Source of the DNA: Desulfovibrionaceae bacterium
GTDB taxonomy: Bacteria; Desulfobacterota; Desulfovibrionia; Desulfovibrionales; Desulfovibrionaceae
Assembly: GCA_022510785.1 (NCBI GenBank)
Contig: JAFLSV010000020.1
Location: forward strand, 1 to 38,538
DNA length: 38,538 nt
Reading direction: 5' to 3'
Shown: in pieces, positions 1-8,546 of the stretch
How the letters are laid out: each line of letters starts with the position of its first letter
Position numbering within the stretch: the first letter of the stretch is position 1
Program-made: the position numbers and the translations under genes
Notes under the pieces: generated by a model
What the model saw: the letters and a program-made list of their open reading frames with translations, nothing else
Databases searched by the model: none
Told to the model about the DNA's origin: nothing

Positions 1-55
1 GAGCGCAGCGTTCGGGACGCTGAGGCCGAAGGTTCAAATCCTTTCATCCCGACCA
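1..55 (+). tRNA. tRNA-Pro(CGG), 3' part (5' end outside window)
   Basis: The first 55 bases fold as the 3' two thirds of a tRNA. The anticodon stem is CAGCG (6-10) with CGCTG (18-22). The loop TTCGGGA (11-17) places anticodon CGG at 13-15, followed by G37. The T-arm has GAAGG pairing with CCTTT around TTCAAAT. The 3' acceptor strand CATCCCG is followed by discriminator A and an encoded CCA (53-55). A C1-G72 pair implied by the acceptor strand, with A73, is the known identity mark of bacterial tRNA-Pro. About 21 bases of the 5' side lie before the window. Confidence 0.93.
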
Positions 56-62
56 GAAATCA

Positions 63-96
63 CGGGGTTGCGATGAAATCGCAGCCCTGTTTTTTA
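63..96 (+). terminator. Rho-independent terminator of tRNA-Pro
   Basis: A 12-bp stem (63-74 with 78-89, including two G-T wobbles) closes a GAA loop and is followed by six T residues at 90-95. It starts eight bases after the tRNA CCA end. Bases 97-226 hold nothing recognisable up to the stop codon of the convergent gene. Confidence 0.9.
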
Positions 97-226
97 TCCG
101 GCGCCGGGGCTCTCCCTCCTTGCGAAGGGGCAGAACGGCGGATGAGCGCGGGCGCTTTTGCATGTTCCGGCGGCCTGCGCCCTCCCCTGTCCGGCGTGGC
201 TCATGGACTTCCTCAGCCGTGATGCG

Positions 227-2584
227 TCACGGGGCGGAAGCGGCTGCCGGGGAAGAGGCGCTCTCCTCCTGCTGTTCTCCGCCCAGATCCTGGCGCGCTT
301 CGGCCGGGGCGCCGCGCGCCGCATCGTCCGCGCTCCGCTCCAGAACCTGCGGGGCGACCTCGGGCGCGCTCTGCGGGCCGCGGTTCAGGCACCACCAGCC
401 GAGCCCCGCTCCCGCGGCTATGGCCACAGCCAGGATCAGGCCCGCCAAGGCCGCCAGCCTGAGGCCCGAGGGTTTGCGCAGGGGATCAATAATGCTGCGC
501 TGGGCATTGGCGGGCAGACGCGCCAGCGAGGTCAGGGCCCTGCCCAGCATCAGGTTGACGGGAACCCGGCTGTTCACGGCCCAGCCCGACGCTTCGAGCA
601 CAGGGCCCAGAGTGCGGCCGCGCAGCTTGAGCCAGGCGAGAAACACGGACGGGCCGGAAATAAGGACGAATGCCCCCAGCACAAGGAGGGGGTATTGCCA
701 CCAGTGCAAGGCGGCCAGCGTTCTGCCCAGGCTGGCCAGGGCCGTGCCTATGGCCCCCAGGGCCAGGCCGATGGCCGCGAAAATGCCGACGCTTTTGCCA
801 ATGTCAAAGCTTTTCTTCGCTTCCGGCGTGGCGCCCGGGGCGGTGGTCAGGGTTTCGATTCTGGCGCCGGCATTGCTGAGCAGAGCGTCATTTTTGGCAT
901 TGGCAAGCTTTTCCAGCTGTTCCGTGACCATGCGCCCCACACGCTTGTACGGGGCCCACACGGCCTGACGCAGACTGACGGGGTTTTGCACCACCTTGAT
1001 CAGGGTAGCGTCCCAGTCCTGGCCCTGGTTGTCCACAAAGACCCCGTTACGGCCCTCGATGAGCAGGCTGTCGTCCCCCGCGGTCATGGCGGCCACAATG
1101 GTCATGGACTGATCGGGCTCCGTTCCGCCCGGCCTTGATACCCGCGTGCAGTGACAGTACAGGAGGCACAGGCGGCTGAACACCGCCATGGTGGAATGCC
1201 TGGCCACATCACTCACCGGCAGGCAGAGGCGGCAGCCGCGGCCGTCCATGAACAGGGTACCGACCTGAAACGTGGCGGAGCGCCGCAGGGAATAAAAATC
1301 ATACAGCGACACAAAATTCATGAGCAGCCGATGCAGATGCAGATAGTACAGCACCAGGCGCTCGGCTTCGGCGATATCGTCAGCCGCGGTGGACGCCGCC
1401 ACATCGCGGGCGACGGCTTCCTCAAAAAGAGCGGCGGCGCGCCCGGTGAGAAGCTCGTCCACGCGGGCCCGCCCCAAATCGTCGATGCTCGCAGTCGGGG
1501 CCGCGCTCTGATCCTCCGCGGGCTCAATGACGGGCTTGCCGGCCAGGGCCGAGGCATAGGGTTCAAAACGGGCCTGCAGCTCCCGCCAGTCATCACGGCT
1601 CAGGGTATCCGGCACGGGCAAAAGCGGGTTTGCCACCTCGAAAAAACGGCGCATATCGTCGGCCCAGGCGGGGTTGAACCCGCATTGGGCACGCAGAGGA
1701 GCATCCCTGCCGCCTGCCTCGACATGGGCCAGGGGCAGCCCTGTCAGGCCGGAGGGTTCCAGCAGGCCCATTTTCGCCGGGATTGCATCCTCCATGTTGA
1801 GGGCCGCGATGGAATCCGGCGCGTAGGACGCATACCGGACGCGCAAAAAATAATCGTCGATTTTTTCCTTCAGGCGGCTCAGCAGGGCCCAGGCGGATTC
1901 CGTGTCCGCTCCCAGCGGGTGCGGAGCCTCGTCCACGGTCTGGCGCCAGGCCCGCCATTCGGCCAGAGCCTTTAGAAAGGCTTCGGCCTGGGGGCGGCCT
2001 ATGCCCGGCTGGCCGCTGGCATCGCTCACGCCGCCCATCACCGCCAGCGCATCGCGCACAAAATCCCGGATTTCATCGCCCAAATCGTCCAGAGGAGGGA
2101 AAATACCGTCACCGTTATAGGTATTCCGGGCCGCCGTGGCCACCGCGGCCTCCACATCCCGCTGGGTGACGGAATCGGCCCCGGGTTTGCCCTGTCTGGT
2201 GAGAATGCCGCGGACTGTGGCCTCCAGGCGGCGGCCTTCCTCGGTGGCGACATTGATGGCCGCCAGAGGCATGGCGGAGGGAAGTTCGCCGTCCTGTCCG
2301 GCCAGATCGGCAGGGTTGGCCAGGCGCGCGCAGACCCACTCCACGGCGGCCACCACTTCGGGAATGCGGATACGGCCGTCGTGATCGCTGTCAATGAGCG
2401 CCAGGGTGCGGGCATCAGACTCCAGCCCCGTGGCCGGACAGCTCAGGATGACCCACAGCTTGGGATCCAGCTCGCTCAGGTGGCGCAGTTCCTCAGCCGT
2501 GCGCAGGGTGACCTGATCCAGGCCGCCCATGCGCTGGAATTTCCACAGAAAGCCCCTGGACTCATGCGCTTCGCTGTCCGCCAT
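227..2584 (-). CDS. EF-hand membrane protein of unknown function
   Basis: A 785-residue protein with one clear EF-hand calcium-binding loop near the N-terminus (D65-S-D67-H-D69-G-R-I-R-I-P-E76). A long helical cytosol-like region follows. Two hydrophobic segments lie around residues 580-640, and a third, rich in Ala/Gly/Leu, around residues 715-735. The tail is Ala/Glu/Ser-rich. The start at 2584 is chosen because GGAGGAG sits just upstream; an in-frame ATG 12 codons earlier has no such site. It is the last gene of the hydrogenase-maturation unit, about 170 bases after hydF on the same strand, but the gap is long enough for its own promoter. I recognise no enzymatic domain. A calcium-responsive membrane protein is a guess from the EF-hand only. 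Confidence 0.82.
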   Translation of the reverse strand: MADSEAHESRGFLWKFQRMGGLDQVTLRTAEELRHLSELDPKLWVILSCPATGLESDARTLALIDSDHDGRIRIPEVVAAVEWVCARLANPADLAGQDGELPSAMPLAAINVATEEGRRLEATVRGILTRQGKPGADSVTQRDVEAAVATAARNTYNGDGIFPPLDDLGDEIRDFVRDALAVMGGVSDASGQPGIGRPQAEAFLKALAEWRAWRQTVDEAPHPLGADTESAWALLSRLKEKIDDYFLRVRYASYAPDSIAALNMEDAIPAKMGLLEPSGLTGLPLAHVEAGGRDAPLRAQCGFNPAWADDMRRFFEVANPLLPVPDTLSRDDWRELQARFEPYASALAGKPVIEPAEDQSAAPTASIDDLGRARVDELLTGRAAALFEEAVARDVAASTAADDIAEAERLVLYYLHLHRLLMNFVSLYDFYSLRRSATFQVGTLFMDGRGCRLCLPVSDVARHSTMAVFSRLCLLYCHCTRVSRPGGTEPDQSMTIVAAMTAGDDSLLIEGRNGVFVDNQGQDWDATLIKVVQNPVSLRQAVWAPYKRVGRMVTEQLEKLANAKNDALLSNAGARIETLTTAPGATPEAKKSFDIGKSVGIFAAIGLALGAIGTALASLGRTLAALHWWQYPLLVLGAFVLISGPSVFLAWLKLRGRTLGPVLEASGWAVNSRVPVNLMLGRALTSLARLPANAQRSIIDPLRKPSGLRLAALAGLILAVAIAAGAGLGWWCLNRGPQSAPEVAPQVLERSADDAARGAPAEARQDLGGEQQEESASSPAAASAP

Positions 2585-2752
2585 AACGACTCCTCCGTAT
2601 GCATCGATGGGCCGCCCCATCCGGCGGCCGGCAAGCCGGCGGCCAGGGTTCGCGCCGTGGACGCGCCATTCCGCGGCGCGCGGGAAGGATTATAGGCGAC
2701 ACGACGCATAAAGTCCATGCAGGGGGACTGCGACGCAGGGGACAGACGCCGC

Positions 2753-3964
2753 TCAGGGCAGATCGATTCTGTCCAGAATGCCATTCAGCGCGGCCAGGGC
2801 CACGCCGTAATTGGTGATGGGCACACCCTGCTCCCGCGCCCGGCGGACACGGGACAGCATATACGCGCGGTTAAACATGCAGCCGCCGCAGTGGATGATC
2901 AGATCCCAGGGACGGAGATCGGCGGGAAAATCCGTGCCGCTGACCACATCGACATGCAGGCCGGCCCCGTATTTTCCGCGCAGCAGGGCGGGAATTTTCT
3001 CCCTGCCGATATCCTCCGCCAGGGGCGCGTGGGTGCAGGCCTCGGCTATGAGCACCCGGGAATCAGGCCCAAGGCTGTCCAGAGCCCGCGCCCCGGCGAT
3101 GAAAGCCGGAAGATCCCCCTTGTAGCCGGCCATGAGCACGGAAAACGAGGTCAAACGGCTTTCGGGCGGCTTTTTTGCATAGACGGAGGCAAAAACCTGT
3201 GAATCCGTGATAATGAGCCGGGGCGGCCGGCTCAGCGCGGCCAGGGCCTCGTCCATCCTGTCCGCGACGGCGCTCATGATCACGCATTGCTTGTCCAGCA
3301 GCTCGCGAAGCGTCTGCACCTGGGGCAGAATGAGACGGCCTTTCGGCGCCTGAATATCCTGGGGCATGATTAAAAGCACCACATCGCCCGCGCCCGCCAG
3401 ACGGCCCGTGATGCCGTGCCCGCCCGCATCGGCCGGCAGCAGGCGCAGCAGCGCCTCCACAAGCCGCGCCCGCCCCTCGCCCGTGCGGGAGCTGACCGGC
3501 ACAGGCTCGCCCAAGGCGGCGCGGGTCTCATGCATGGCCTGCTCCAGAGCGGCCTTGTCCAGCAGATCCGCCTTGGTGAGCGCGATGAGGCGGGGCGTGG
3601 CGCGGTCATGCCGGGTCTCCAGCCACCGCCGTTCCACGGCGAAGCCGTCGGCCAGGCTGTCCGCCGTGACCACAAGGATAATGATATCGGCCTTGTCCGC
3701 GGCCTCGGCTGTTTTTTCCAGACGCAGCCGGCCCAGGCCGCCCTCGTCGTCAATGCCCGCCGTATCCACCAGCACGCAGGGCCCCAGGCCGTGAATTTCC
3801 ATGGACTTGTACACAGGATCGGTGGTGGTGCCCGCCACGTCGGAAACAATGGCCGTCCGGTGGCCGGTGAGGCTGTTGATCAGGGAGGATTTGCCGGCAT
3901 TGCGGCGACCCGCCAGAACAATGTGAATGCGCCCCGATCGGGGGGTATCGTTCAGAGATGACAT
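2753..3964 (-). CDS. hydF: [FeFe]-hydrogenase maturation GTPase HydF
   Basis: HydF is the scaffold GTPase on which HydE and HydG build the two-iron subcluster before transfer to apo-HydA. The 403-residue protein has an N-terminal GTPase domain: G1 loop GRRNAGKSS (19-27), the TTT switch (46-48), DTAG (67-70) and TKAD (130-133). The C-terminal cluster-binding signature is complete: C310-T-H312 and then H358-C359-G-G-C362. The length is normal for the family. AAGGAG stands 8 bases before the ATG. It lies about 90 bases after hydE on the same strand; that gap contains a GC-rich hairpin (4017-4034). hydG is not in the window and must be encoded elsewhere. Confidence 0.96.
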   Translation of the reverse strand: MSSLNDTPRSGRIHIVLAGRRNAGKSSLINSLTGHRTAIVSDVAGTTTDPVYKSMEIHGLGPCVLVDTAGIDDEGGLGRLRLEKTAEAADKADIIILVVTADSLADGFAVERRWLETRHDRATPRLIALTKADLLDKAALEQAMHETRAALGEPVPVSSRTGEGRARLVEALLRLLPADAGGHGITGRLAGAGDVVLLIMPQDIQAPKGRLILPQVQTLRELLDKQCVIMSAVADRMDEALAALSRPPRLIITDSQVFASVYAKKPPESRLTSFSVLMAGYKGDLPAFIAGARALDSLGPDSRVLIAEACTHAPLAEDIGREKIPALLRGKYGAGLHVDVVSGTDFPADLRPWDLIIHCGGCMFNRAYMLSRVRRAREQGVPITNYGVALAALNGILDRIDLP

Positions 3965-4054
3965 GCACTGACTCCTTGCATACGCGCAAACCCCGCGGCA
4001 TGGCCCGCGGCGACTGCCGTGCGCGCACGCGCACGGCCCGCCATGGCAGCGGCC

Positions 4055-5122
4055 CTATGGCTGAAAATCACCGCGATCCACCACCACCTGATACCCGACA
4101 GCCTTCATCCGGCGGGCCAGTGAGGCCACATTTTCCGCCGCCTCGTCTCCGTCGCTGACTTTGTTGTCGTACAGCATATACTTTTTCCTGTTCGCCGGAG
4201 GAGAAAGATTGGGCATAAGCACATTGGCCCCGGCCAGAACGGCCCGTTCGCGACCGTCATCCGCCACAGTGCCCAGGGCCGTGGTGGCGGGCAGAAGGGA
4301 GCGCGGCAGCATGAGGCGCGTCAGGGCCACCATGATCAGGGTCAAGTCCGCGCTGCCCGCCGGAAACTTCGCCAGGGGCGTGTCGTGGTGGGGAACAAAG
4401 GGCCCGATGCCCACCATGTGGGGCCGCAATTCCCGCAGGTACAGCAGATCGGCCGCCAGGTGCCCTGCCGTCTGCCAGGGCAGGCCCACCATAAAGCCGG
4501 CGCCCACCTGAAACCCGGCCTCCTTCAGCTCACGCAGGCAGCGCCGCCTTTCGGCCCAGGTTTGTTCCGCCGGATGCAGGCGGGCATAGAGATCCGGGTC
4601 GGCCGTCTCGTGCCGCAGCAAAAAGCGATCGGCCCCGGCCTCACGAAAACGCCGGTAACTTGTCCCGGCGCGTTCGCCTATGGACAGGGTGAGCGCGCAG
4701 TCCGGCCAGGCCGATTTAATGGACGAGATCAGCCCGACCAGCACATCATCGGTGAACCACGGATCCTCGCCGCCCTGAAGGACAAAGGTTCGAAAGCCCA
4801 GGGCGTGCCCCTGCCCGCAGCAGGCCAGAATCTCGTCCAAGGTCAGGCGATAGCGCGCGGCGCGGGTATTGGAACGGCGTATGCCGCAATACAGGCAGTC
4901 CCTGCGGCAGATATTGCTGATTTCAATGAGTCCGCGCACATAAATGCGCCCGCCGAAGCGCGCCCGGGCCGTCTCGCGCGCCAGCCCGAACAGATGCTCC
5001 CTCCGGGCCGCGGCGTCCGGAGCGGCCGCATCGCTGATGAGGCGCGTCAGTTCCGCCTGGTCAAGCGCATACCCGGAGGCCAGCCGGGTAAGCGCGTCCC
5101 TGAATTCATGGTCACTGTTCAT
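4055..5122 (-). CDS. hydE: [FeFe]-hydrogenase maturation radical SAM protein HydE
   Basis: A 355-residue radical SAM enzyme of the HydE type, which acts in building the dithiolate-bridged diiron subcluster of [FeFe]-hydrogenase. The SAM [4Fe-4S] motif is C72-RRD-C76-LY-C79, preceded by the typical GLIEISNIC stretch. LQGGEDPWFT and ALGTVADDGRE further on are also typical of HydE. The start at 5122 has GGGAG 9 bases upstream; the ATG three codons earlier has its Shine-Dalgarno-like bases abutting it, so it was not chosen. It lies between the TM1266-type regulator (49-base gap) and hydF on the same strand, so the three genes probably share one transcript. Biotin synthase is the nearest alternative, but the hyd neighbours and motifs favour HydE. 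Confidence 0.95.
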   Translation of the reverse strand: MNSDHEFRDALTRLASGYALDQAELTRLISDAAAPDAAARREHLFGLARETARARFGGRIYVRGLIEISNICRRDCLYCGIRRSNTRAARYRLTLDEILACCGQGHALGFRTFVLQGGEDPWFTDDVLVGLISSIKSAWPDCALTLSIGERAGTSYRRFREAGADRFLLRHETADPDLYARLHPAEQTWAERRRCLRELKEAGFQVGAGFMVGLPWQTAGHLAADLLYLRELRPHMVGIGPFVPHHDTPLAKFPAGSADLTLIMVALTRLMLPRSLLPATTALGTVADDGRERAVLAGANVLMPNLSPPANRKKYMLYDNKVSDGDEAAENVASLARRMKAVGYQVVVDRGDFQP

Positions 5123-5171
5123 GCCCGCCATCTCCCGCGCGACAGAGCGGCAAACACCGCGCGACGCATGG

Positions 5172-5420
5172 TCAGCTTCTGGTGATGGCCAGCTTGACGG
5201 ACACATGAGGAATCTGTCCCAGCTTGCCCGTCATGGCGGAAATGGCTTCCATGCTGCCATCCACGACCAGGGCGATGACGGCCACCCCCCGTTGACGATA
5301 GGGAATGCCCAGCCGCCCCACAATGATATCCGCATGCTGATGCAGGATGGCATTGATGGCCGCCGAGGCCTTGAAATCTTCCACCACAATGCCCACCGTG
5401 CCCAGGCGTGTTTCTGCCAT
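5172..5420 (-). CDS. TM1266-type iron-only hydrogenase system regulator
   Basis: A small 82-residue ACT/NikR-C-like protein of the family found next to [FeFe]-hydrogenase maturation genes (TM1266 type). The N-terminal stretch with LGTVGIVVEDF, the central GRLGIPYRQRGVAVIALVVDG and the C-terminal HVSVKLA strand are typical of the family. A strong GGAGGAG lies 9 bases before the ATG. It is the first gene of the unit that continues with hydE and hydF. The family is thought to sense a small ligand or cofactor and tune hydrogenase expression, but its biochemistry is not well established and nothing here defines the ligand. Confidence 0.9.
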   Translation of the reverse strand: MAETRLGTVGIVVEDFKASAAINAILHQHADIIVGRLGIPYRQRGVAVIALVVDGSMEAISAMTGKLGQIPHVSVKLAITRS

Positions 5421-5751
5421 AGTTCGCGCCTCCTCCGTCAGGCGGGCGGTCAGGCCCGCAAAAAAAGCGTCCTTCCCGAAAGAAGAACGCGCCGGAATAT
5501 CATCGCAGGCCGCGCCTTTCCGCCTGGAACAGCCCGGGAGCCAAGCCCCCCGCGGGCGCATCCTCACGGTCGGGATGTCGTGCCACATGCCGCATGGCGC
5601 GGCGTCACCGGCTTTGGGGAAGGAATCCCGCGGGCCGGTGAGGGAAGTATAGCCCTGAGCCCGCGGGCAGGCAAGCATATTCCGCCCGGGCTCACGCCGC
5701 CGGCGCGGCGCTGACCGCGCGAGCCCGGGGGAAGCCCGCCGCGCGGTACGG
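5421..5751. other. Intergenic region feoB / hydrogenase-maturation unit
   Basis: These 331 bases separate the stop of feoB from the start of the TM1266-type gene, both on the minus strand. They hold the promoter at 5646-5674 and a leader of roughly 220 nt. The leader has GC-rich segments able to pair, but I could not match it to a known riboswitch. The frame of the TM1266 gene stays open upstream, but no start with a ribosome-binding site is seen there. Confidence 0.6.
5646..5674 (-). promoter_or_regulatory. Sigma70-type promoter of the hyd maturation unit
   Basis: Read on the minus strand, TTGCCT (-35, 5669-5674) and TATACT (-10, 5646-5651) are separated by exactly 17 bases. This puts the transcript start near 5639, about 220 nt upstream of the TM1266-type gene. 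It is the best promoter in this intergenic region. Confidence 0.65.
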
Positions 5752-8022
5752 TCAGCCCCAGATAACGCGGCCGATATTAAAGGCGACGGCGGACACCGCG
5801 TAGGCAAGCGCCGTGTTGAAAAGCATGGAAAAGACCAGCCAGCGCCAGCCGCCAGCCTCGTTCTTGATGACCACCAGCGCCACAAAGCAGGGCGAATACA
5901 AAAGCACGAACAGCATGAGCGACAGGGCCGTGGCCCTGGACCAGCTGGAATCGGCCTGAAGACGCGCCGCCAGGGGTTCGGCGTCTTCGGGATCCACGTC
6001 GCCCAGGGAATAGGCCGTGCCCAGGGTGGAGACGATGGCCTCCTTGGCCGCAATGCCGCCCGCAAGGGCCACATTGGTGCGCCAGTCAAAACCGATGGGG
6101 CGTGTGAAGGGTTCCAGAGCCGTGCCCAGACGGCCGGCCAGGGAATGGCGCAGGCTTTCCTCGGCCAGAACCTGGCTGGCTTCGGCCAGACTGGCTTCGG
6201 CGGCCACGCGCGCCTCGTCGAAAACGTCACCGGAAACCCCGTCTGAAGCGGCGGCCAGTTCGGCCAACTGCGCTTCCGCCGCCGCGACAGCCGCCTCAAG
6301 AGGCGCGGCGCGTTCTTCATCAAGGGTCGGGAAGGTCATGGACGCCCAAATCAGGATGGATGCCGCCAGCAGCACGGTGCCGGCCTTTTTGATATACAGC
6401 CAGCTGCGTTCCCAGCAGTGCACGCCCAGACTGCGCAGGGTGGGCAAACGGTAGGGGGGCAGCTCCATGACAAAGGGGGTGGATTCGCCCCTGAACAGGG
6501 TGGAACGCAAGGCGCGGGCCACAATCAGGGCAAACACCCACCCGGCCAGAACCATAAGCAGCATGAGCTCCGCCGAATTTTCCGGAAAAAAGACCCCGGC
6601 GAGCAGCAGAAAAACCGGCAGCTTGGCCCCGCACGAGAAGTACGGCAGGGTCAGCAGGGTGGCCATCTTTTCCCTGTGGCTGCGCAGGGTGCGCGTGGCC
6701 ATGGCGCCGGGGATGGCGCAGCCGCCGGCTATGCCGCCCGCCGTGATGTAGGCCATGACCGAGTTGCCGTTCAGGCCGAAGCTTCGGAAAATGCGATCCA
6801 CCATATACGCGATGCGCGCCATGTAGCCGGAATCTTCCAGAAACGCGATGAACAGAAACAGAATGAGGATAAGCGGCACAAAACTGAGCACTCCCCCCAG
6901 GCCGTCGATGACCCCGCTGACCAAAAGCGACCGCGCCATGCCCTCGGGCAGAATAACGGCCACCACATCGCCCAGCCAGGCGAAGAAGTCCTCAATCCAG
7001 CCCTGGGGCCAGGCCCCGGCCACAAAGGTGAACTGAAACACCAGGTACAGCACCGCCAGCATGATCAGCGGCCCGAACAGGGCGTTGACCAGCACCCTGT
7101 CAAGCTTGTCGCTCAGCGCCAGGCGATCCCTGCCGCTTTCACGCCGCAGCACGCCGTCCTTGAGCAGGCCGCGCACGAAGCCGTAGCGGTAATCGGAAAT
7201 GACAGCCTCGGGAGAGCTGTGCAGCGTGGATCGGATATGCGAGGCCACCGTGTCGTATTCCGCCTTAAGCCGCGTCGTCAGATCCGGGTTGGCCATGCGG
7301 ATTTCGGCCCAGGCCGCGGCATCGCCCTCCAGCAGCTTAAGCGCCAGCCAGCGGGCGGGATATCCGTGCCCGGGCAGCCCGGCATCCGCAATCCGCTTTT
7401 CCAGCGAGCCCAGCACCGGGTCGAGATCCGGCCCGTAGGAAAGGAGCAGAGGCTCCGCCGCCTTTTCTTCGCGGGCCAGCGCGAGCGCGGCGGACAGGGC
7501 TGTATCCAGCCCCTCGCCGGTGCGGGCCACGGTTTCCACCACGGGCGAGCGCAAACGTTCGGACAGGAGGGCGGCATCAATATGCACTCCCGAGGCGCGC
7601 GCCTCGTCCATCATGTTCAGGGCCAGCACCACGGGCAGCCCCAGCTCAAGAAGCTGCACGGTCAGGAACAGATTGCGCTCAAGGGCCGGGGCATCGACCA
7701 CATTAATGACCGCAAGGGGAGGAGCTTTGGTCAGTTCCCGGCGAACCACAAGTTCCTCTTCGGAATAGGCGGTCAGCGAGTAGGCGCCGGGCAGATCCAC
7801 AAGCCGTACCGGTTTGCCGTCCAGATGAGCCGTGCCTTCCTTCCGTTCGACCGTGACGCCCGGATAGTTGCCCACATGCTGGCGCGCACCGGTATAGGCA
7901 TTGAACGCCGTCGTCTTGCCCGAATTGGGGTTGCCCGCCAGAGCCACATAGCCGGACGCAGGCGCGGGGACGGCATCCCGCGCCCCGCTCGGAACGGACA
8001 GGGGCATGGTGCTTTGCGTCAT
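5752..8022 (-). CDS. feoB: Ferrous iron transporter FeoB
   Basis: FeoB imports Fe2+ across the inner membrane. The 756-residue protein starts with a cytosolic GTPase domain: G1 GNPNSGKTT (30-38), DLPG (76-79) and NMMD (136-139). A helical GDI-like region follows, then the polytopic membrane domain with the typical GAxxPxGxxxxL-like and GCAIPGAMATRT stretches and Gate motifs. Between the membrane halves is an unusually Ala/Glu-rich soluble insert (roughly residues 575-635). The length is normal. Its ATG lies one base after the feoA stop, with GGAGGT upstream, so the two are co-transcribed and probably translationally coupled. Confidence 0.96.
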   Translation of the reverse strand: MTQSTMPLSVPSGARDAVPAPASGYVALAGNPNSGKTTAFNAYTGARQHVGNYPGVTVERKEGTAHLDGKPVRLVDLPGAYSLTAYSEEELVVRRELTKAPPLAVINVVDAPALERNLFLTVQLLELGLPVVLALNMMDEARASGVHIDAALLSERLRSPVVETVARTGEGLDTALSAALALAREEKAAEPLLLSYGPDLDPVLGSLEKRIADAGLPGHGYPARWLALKLLEGDAAAWAEIRMANPDLTTRLKAEYDTVASHIRSTLHSSPEAVISDYRYGFVRGLLKDGVLRRESGRDRLALSDKLDRVLVNALFGPLIMLAVLYLVFQFTFVAGAWPQGWIEDFFAWLGDVVAVILPEGMARSLLVSGVIDGLGGVLSFVPLILILFLFIAFLEDSGYMARIAYMVDRIFRSFGLNGNSVMAYITAGGIAGGCAIPGAMATRTLRSHREKMATLLTLPYFSCGAKLPVFLLLAGVFFPENSAELMLLMVLAGWVFALIVARALRSTLFRGESTPFVMELPPYRLPTLRSLGVHCWERSWLYIKKAGTVLLAASILIWASMTFPTLDEERAAPLEAAVAAAEAQLAELAAASDGVSGDVFDEARVAAEASLAEASQVLAEESLRHSLAGRLGTALEPFTRPIGFDWRTNVALAGGIAAKEAIVSTLGTAYSLGDVDPEDAEPLAARLQADSSWSRATALSLMLFVLLYSPCFVALVVIKNEAGGWRWLVFSMLFNTALAYAVSAVAFNIGRVIWG

Positions 8023-8023
8023 T

Positions 8024-8278
8024 TCAGCCTACCTCCACCATGATGAAATCCGCCTCGCGGTTGCGCAGGGCCAGGGTGACGCCGGACAGGCGCAGGGCCA
8101 CCGGATCACGCAGAGGGGCACGCCCCACCACTTCCACATCCGTACCCGGGAGCAGGCCCATGTCGCGAATCCGGCGCCCCAATTCCCCTTCGGCATTCAC
8201 GGCCACAACCGTGCCGCGCTGCCCCGGCTTCATCCGTCGCAGACCCACCACGGGGCCGTTCCCTTTGTGTGACTCCAT
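8024..8278 (-). CDS. feoA: FeoA SH3-like iron transport protein
   Basis: An 84-residue SH3-fold protein that partners FeoB in Fe2+ uptake on the cytosolic side. The family pattern is clear: an LRRMKPGQRG start, then RRIRDMGLLPGTDVEVV, and finally ALRNREADFIMVEV. The start at 8278 has GGAGG six bases upstream and is preferred over an upstream in-frame ATG at 8305, which lacks a site. It lies one base from feoB. A Fur-box-like sequence (8346-8364) and a perfect hairpin (8320-8335) lie in its upstream region. Confidence 0.93.
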   Translation of the reverse strand: MESHKGNGPVVGLRRMKPGQRGTVVAVNAEGELGRRIRDMGLLPGTDVEVVGRAPLRDPVALRLSGVTLALRNREADFIMVEVG

Positions 8279-8345
8279 GCAAATCCTCCAGGCCTGAATG
8301 TTCATACGATGAAGGCATACGCGCCTTCAGGCGCGCCCTGCTGCT

Positions 8346-8364
8346 GAAAATGAAAATTGTTTTC
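8346..8364. promoter_or_regulatory. Fur-box-like operator upstream of feoA
   Basis: The 19-base sequence from 8346 to 8364 matches the classical Fur box at 14 of 19 positions and has GAAAA/TTTTC ends as an inverted repeat. It sits 68 bases upstream of feoA, between that gene and the Cys-rich gene, so iron-dependent repression by Fur of feoAB is the simple reading. A GC hairpin (CGCGCC/GGCGCG around TTCA, 8320-8335) follows in the leader. Confidence 0.7.
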
Positions 8365-8384
8365 AATAGATACCCAAAAAAATT

Positions 8385-8546
8385 TCAGTGCCGGGCCGCA
8401 TTTCCCTGACAGCGGGGACATCCGCCGGAGCAGCCGGACGGAGAGCCGCAGCCGCACCTGGCCCCGCCGCTGATCGCCCGGCGGATGCGGCGAAGCATGA
8501 ACAACGCGGCCAGCAGTATCGCCAGGCCTGTTATCAGTTCCTGCAT
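8385..8546 (-). CDS. FeoB-associated Cys-rich membrane protein
   Basis: A 53-residue protein with one N-terminal membrane helix (ELITGLAILLAALFML), a basic stretch (RRIRR) and a short Cys-rich tail with five cysteines (CGCGSPSGCSGGCPRC). This architecture is that of the small FeoB-associated Cys-rich membrane proteins encoded beside feoB in many anaerobes; their exact role is not settled. The start at 8546 has GGAGG just upstream. It precedes feoA on the same strand, with the Fur-like box in between. Confidence 0.85.
   Translation of the reverse strand: MQELITGLAILLAALFMLRRIRRAISGGARCGCGSPSGCSGGCPRCQGNAARH

Noticed and set aside
5421..5640. Known riboswitch in the hyd leader
   Set aside because: I compared it by eye with FMN, cobalamin, c-di-GMP, ZTP and Moco patterns and found no convincing match.
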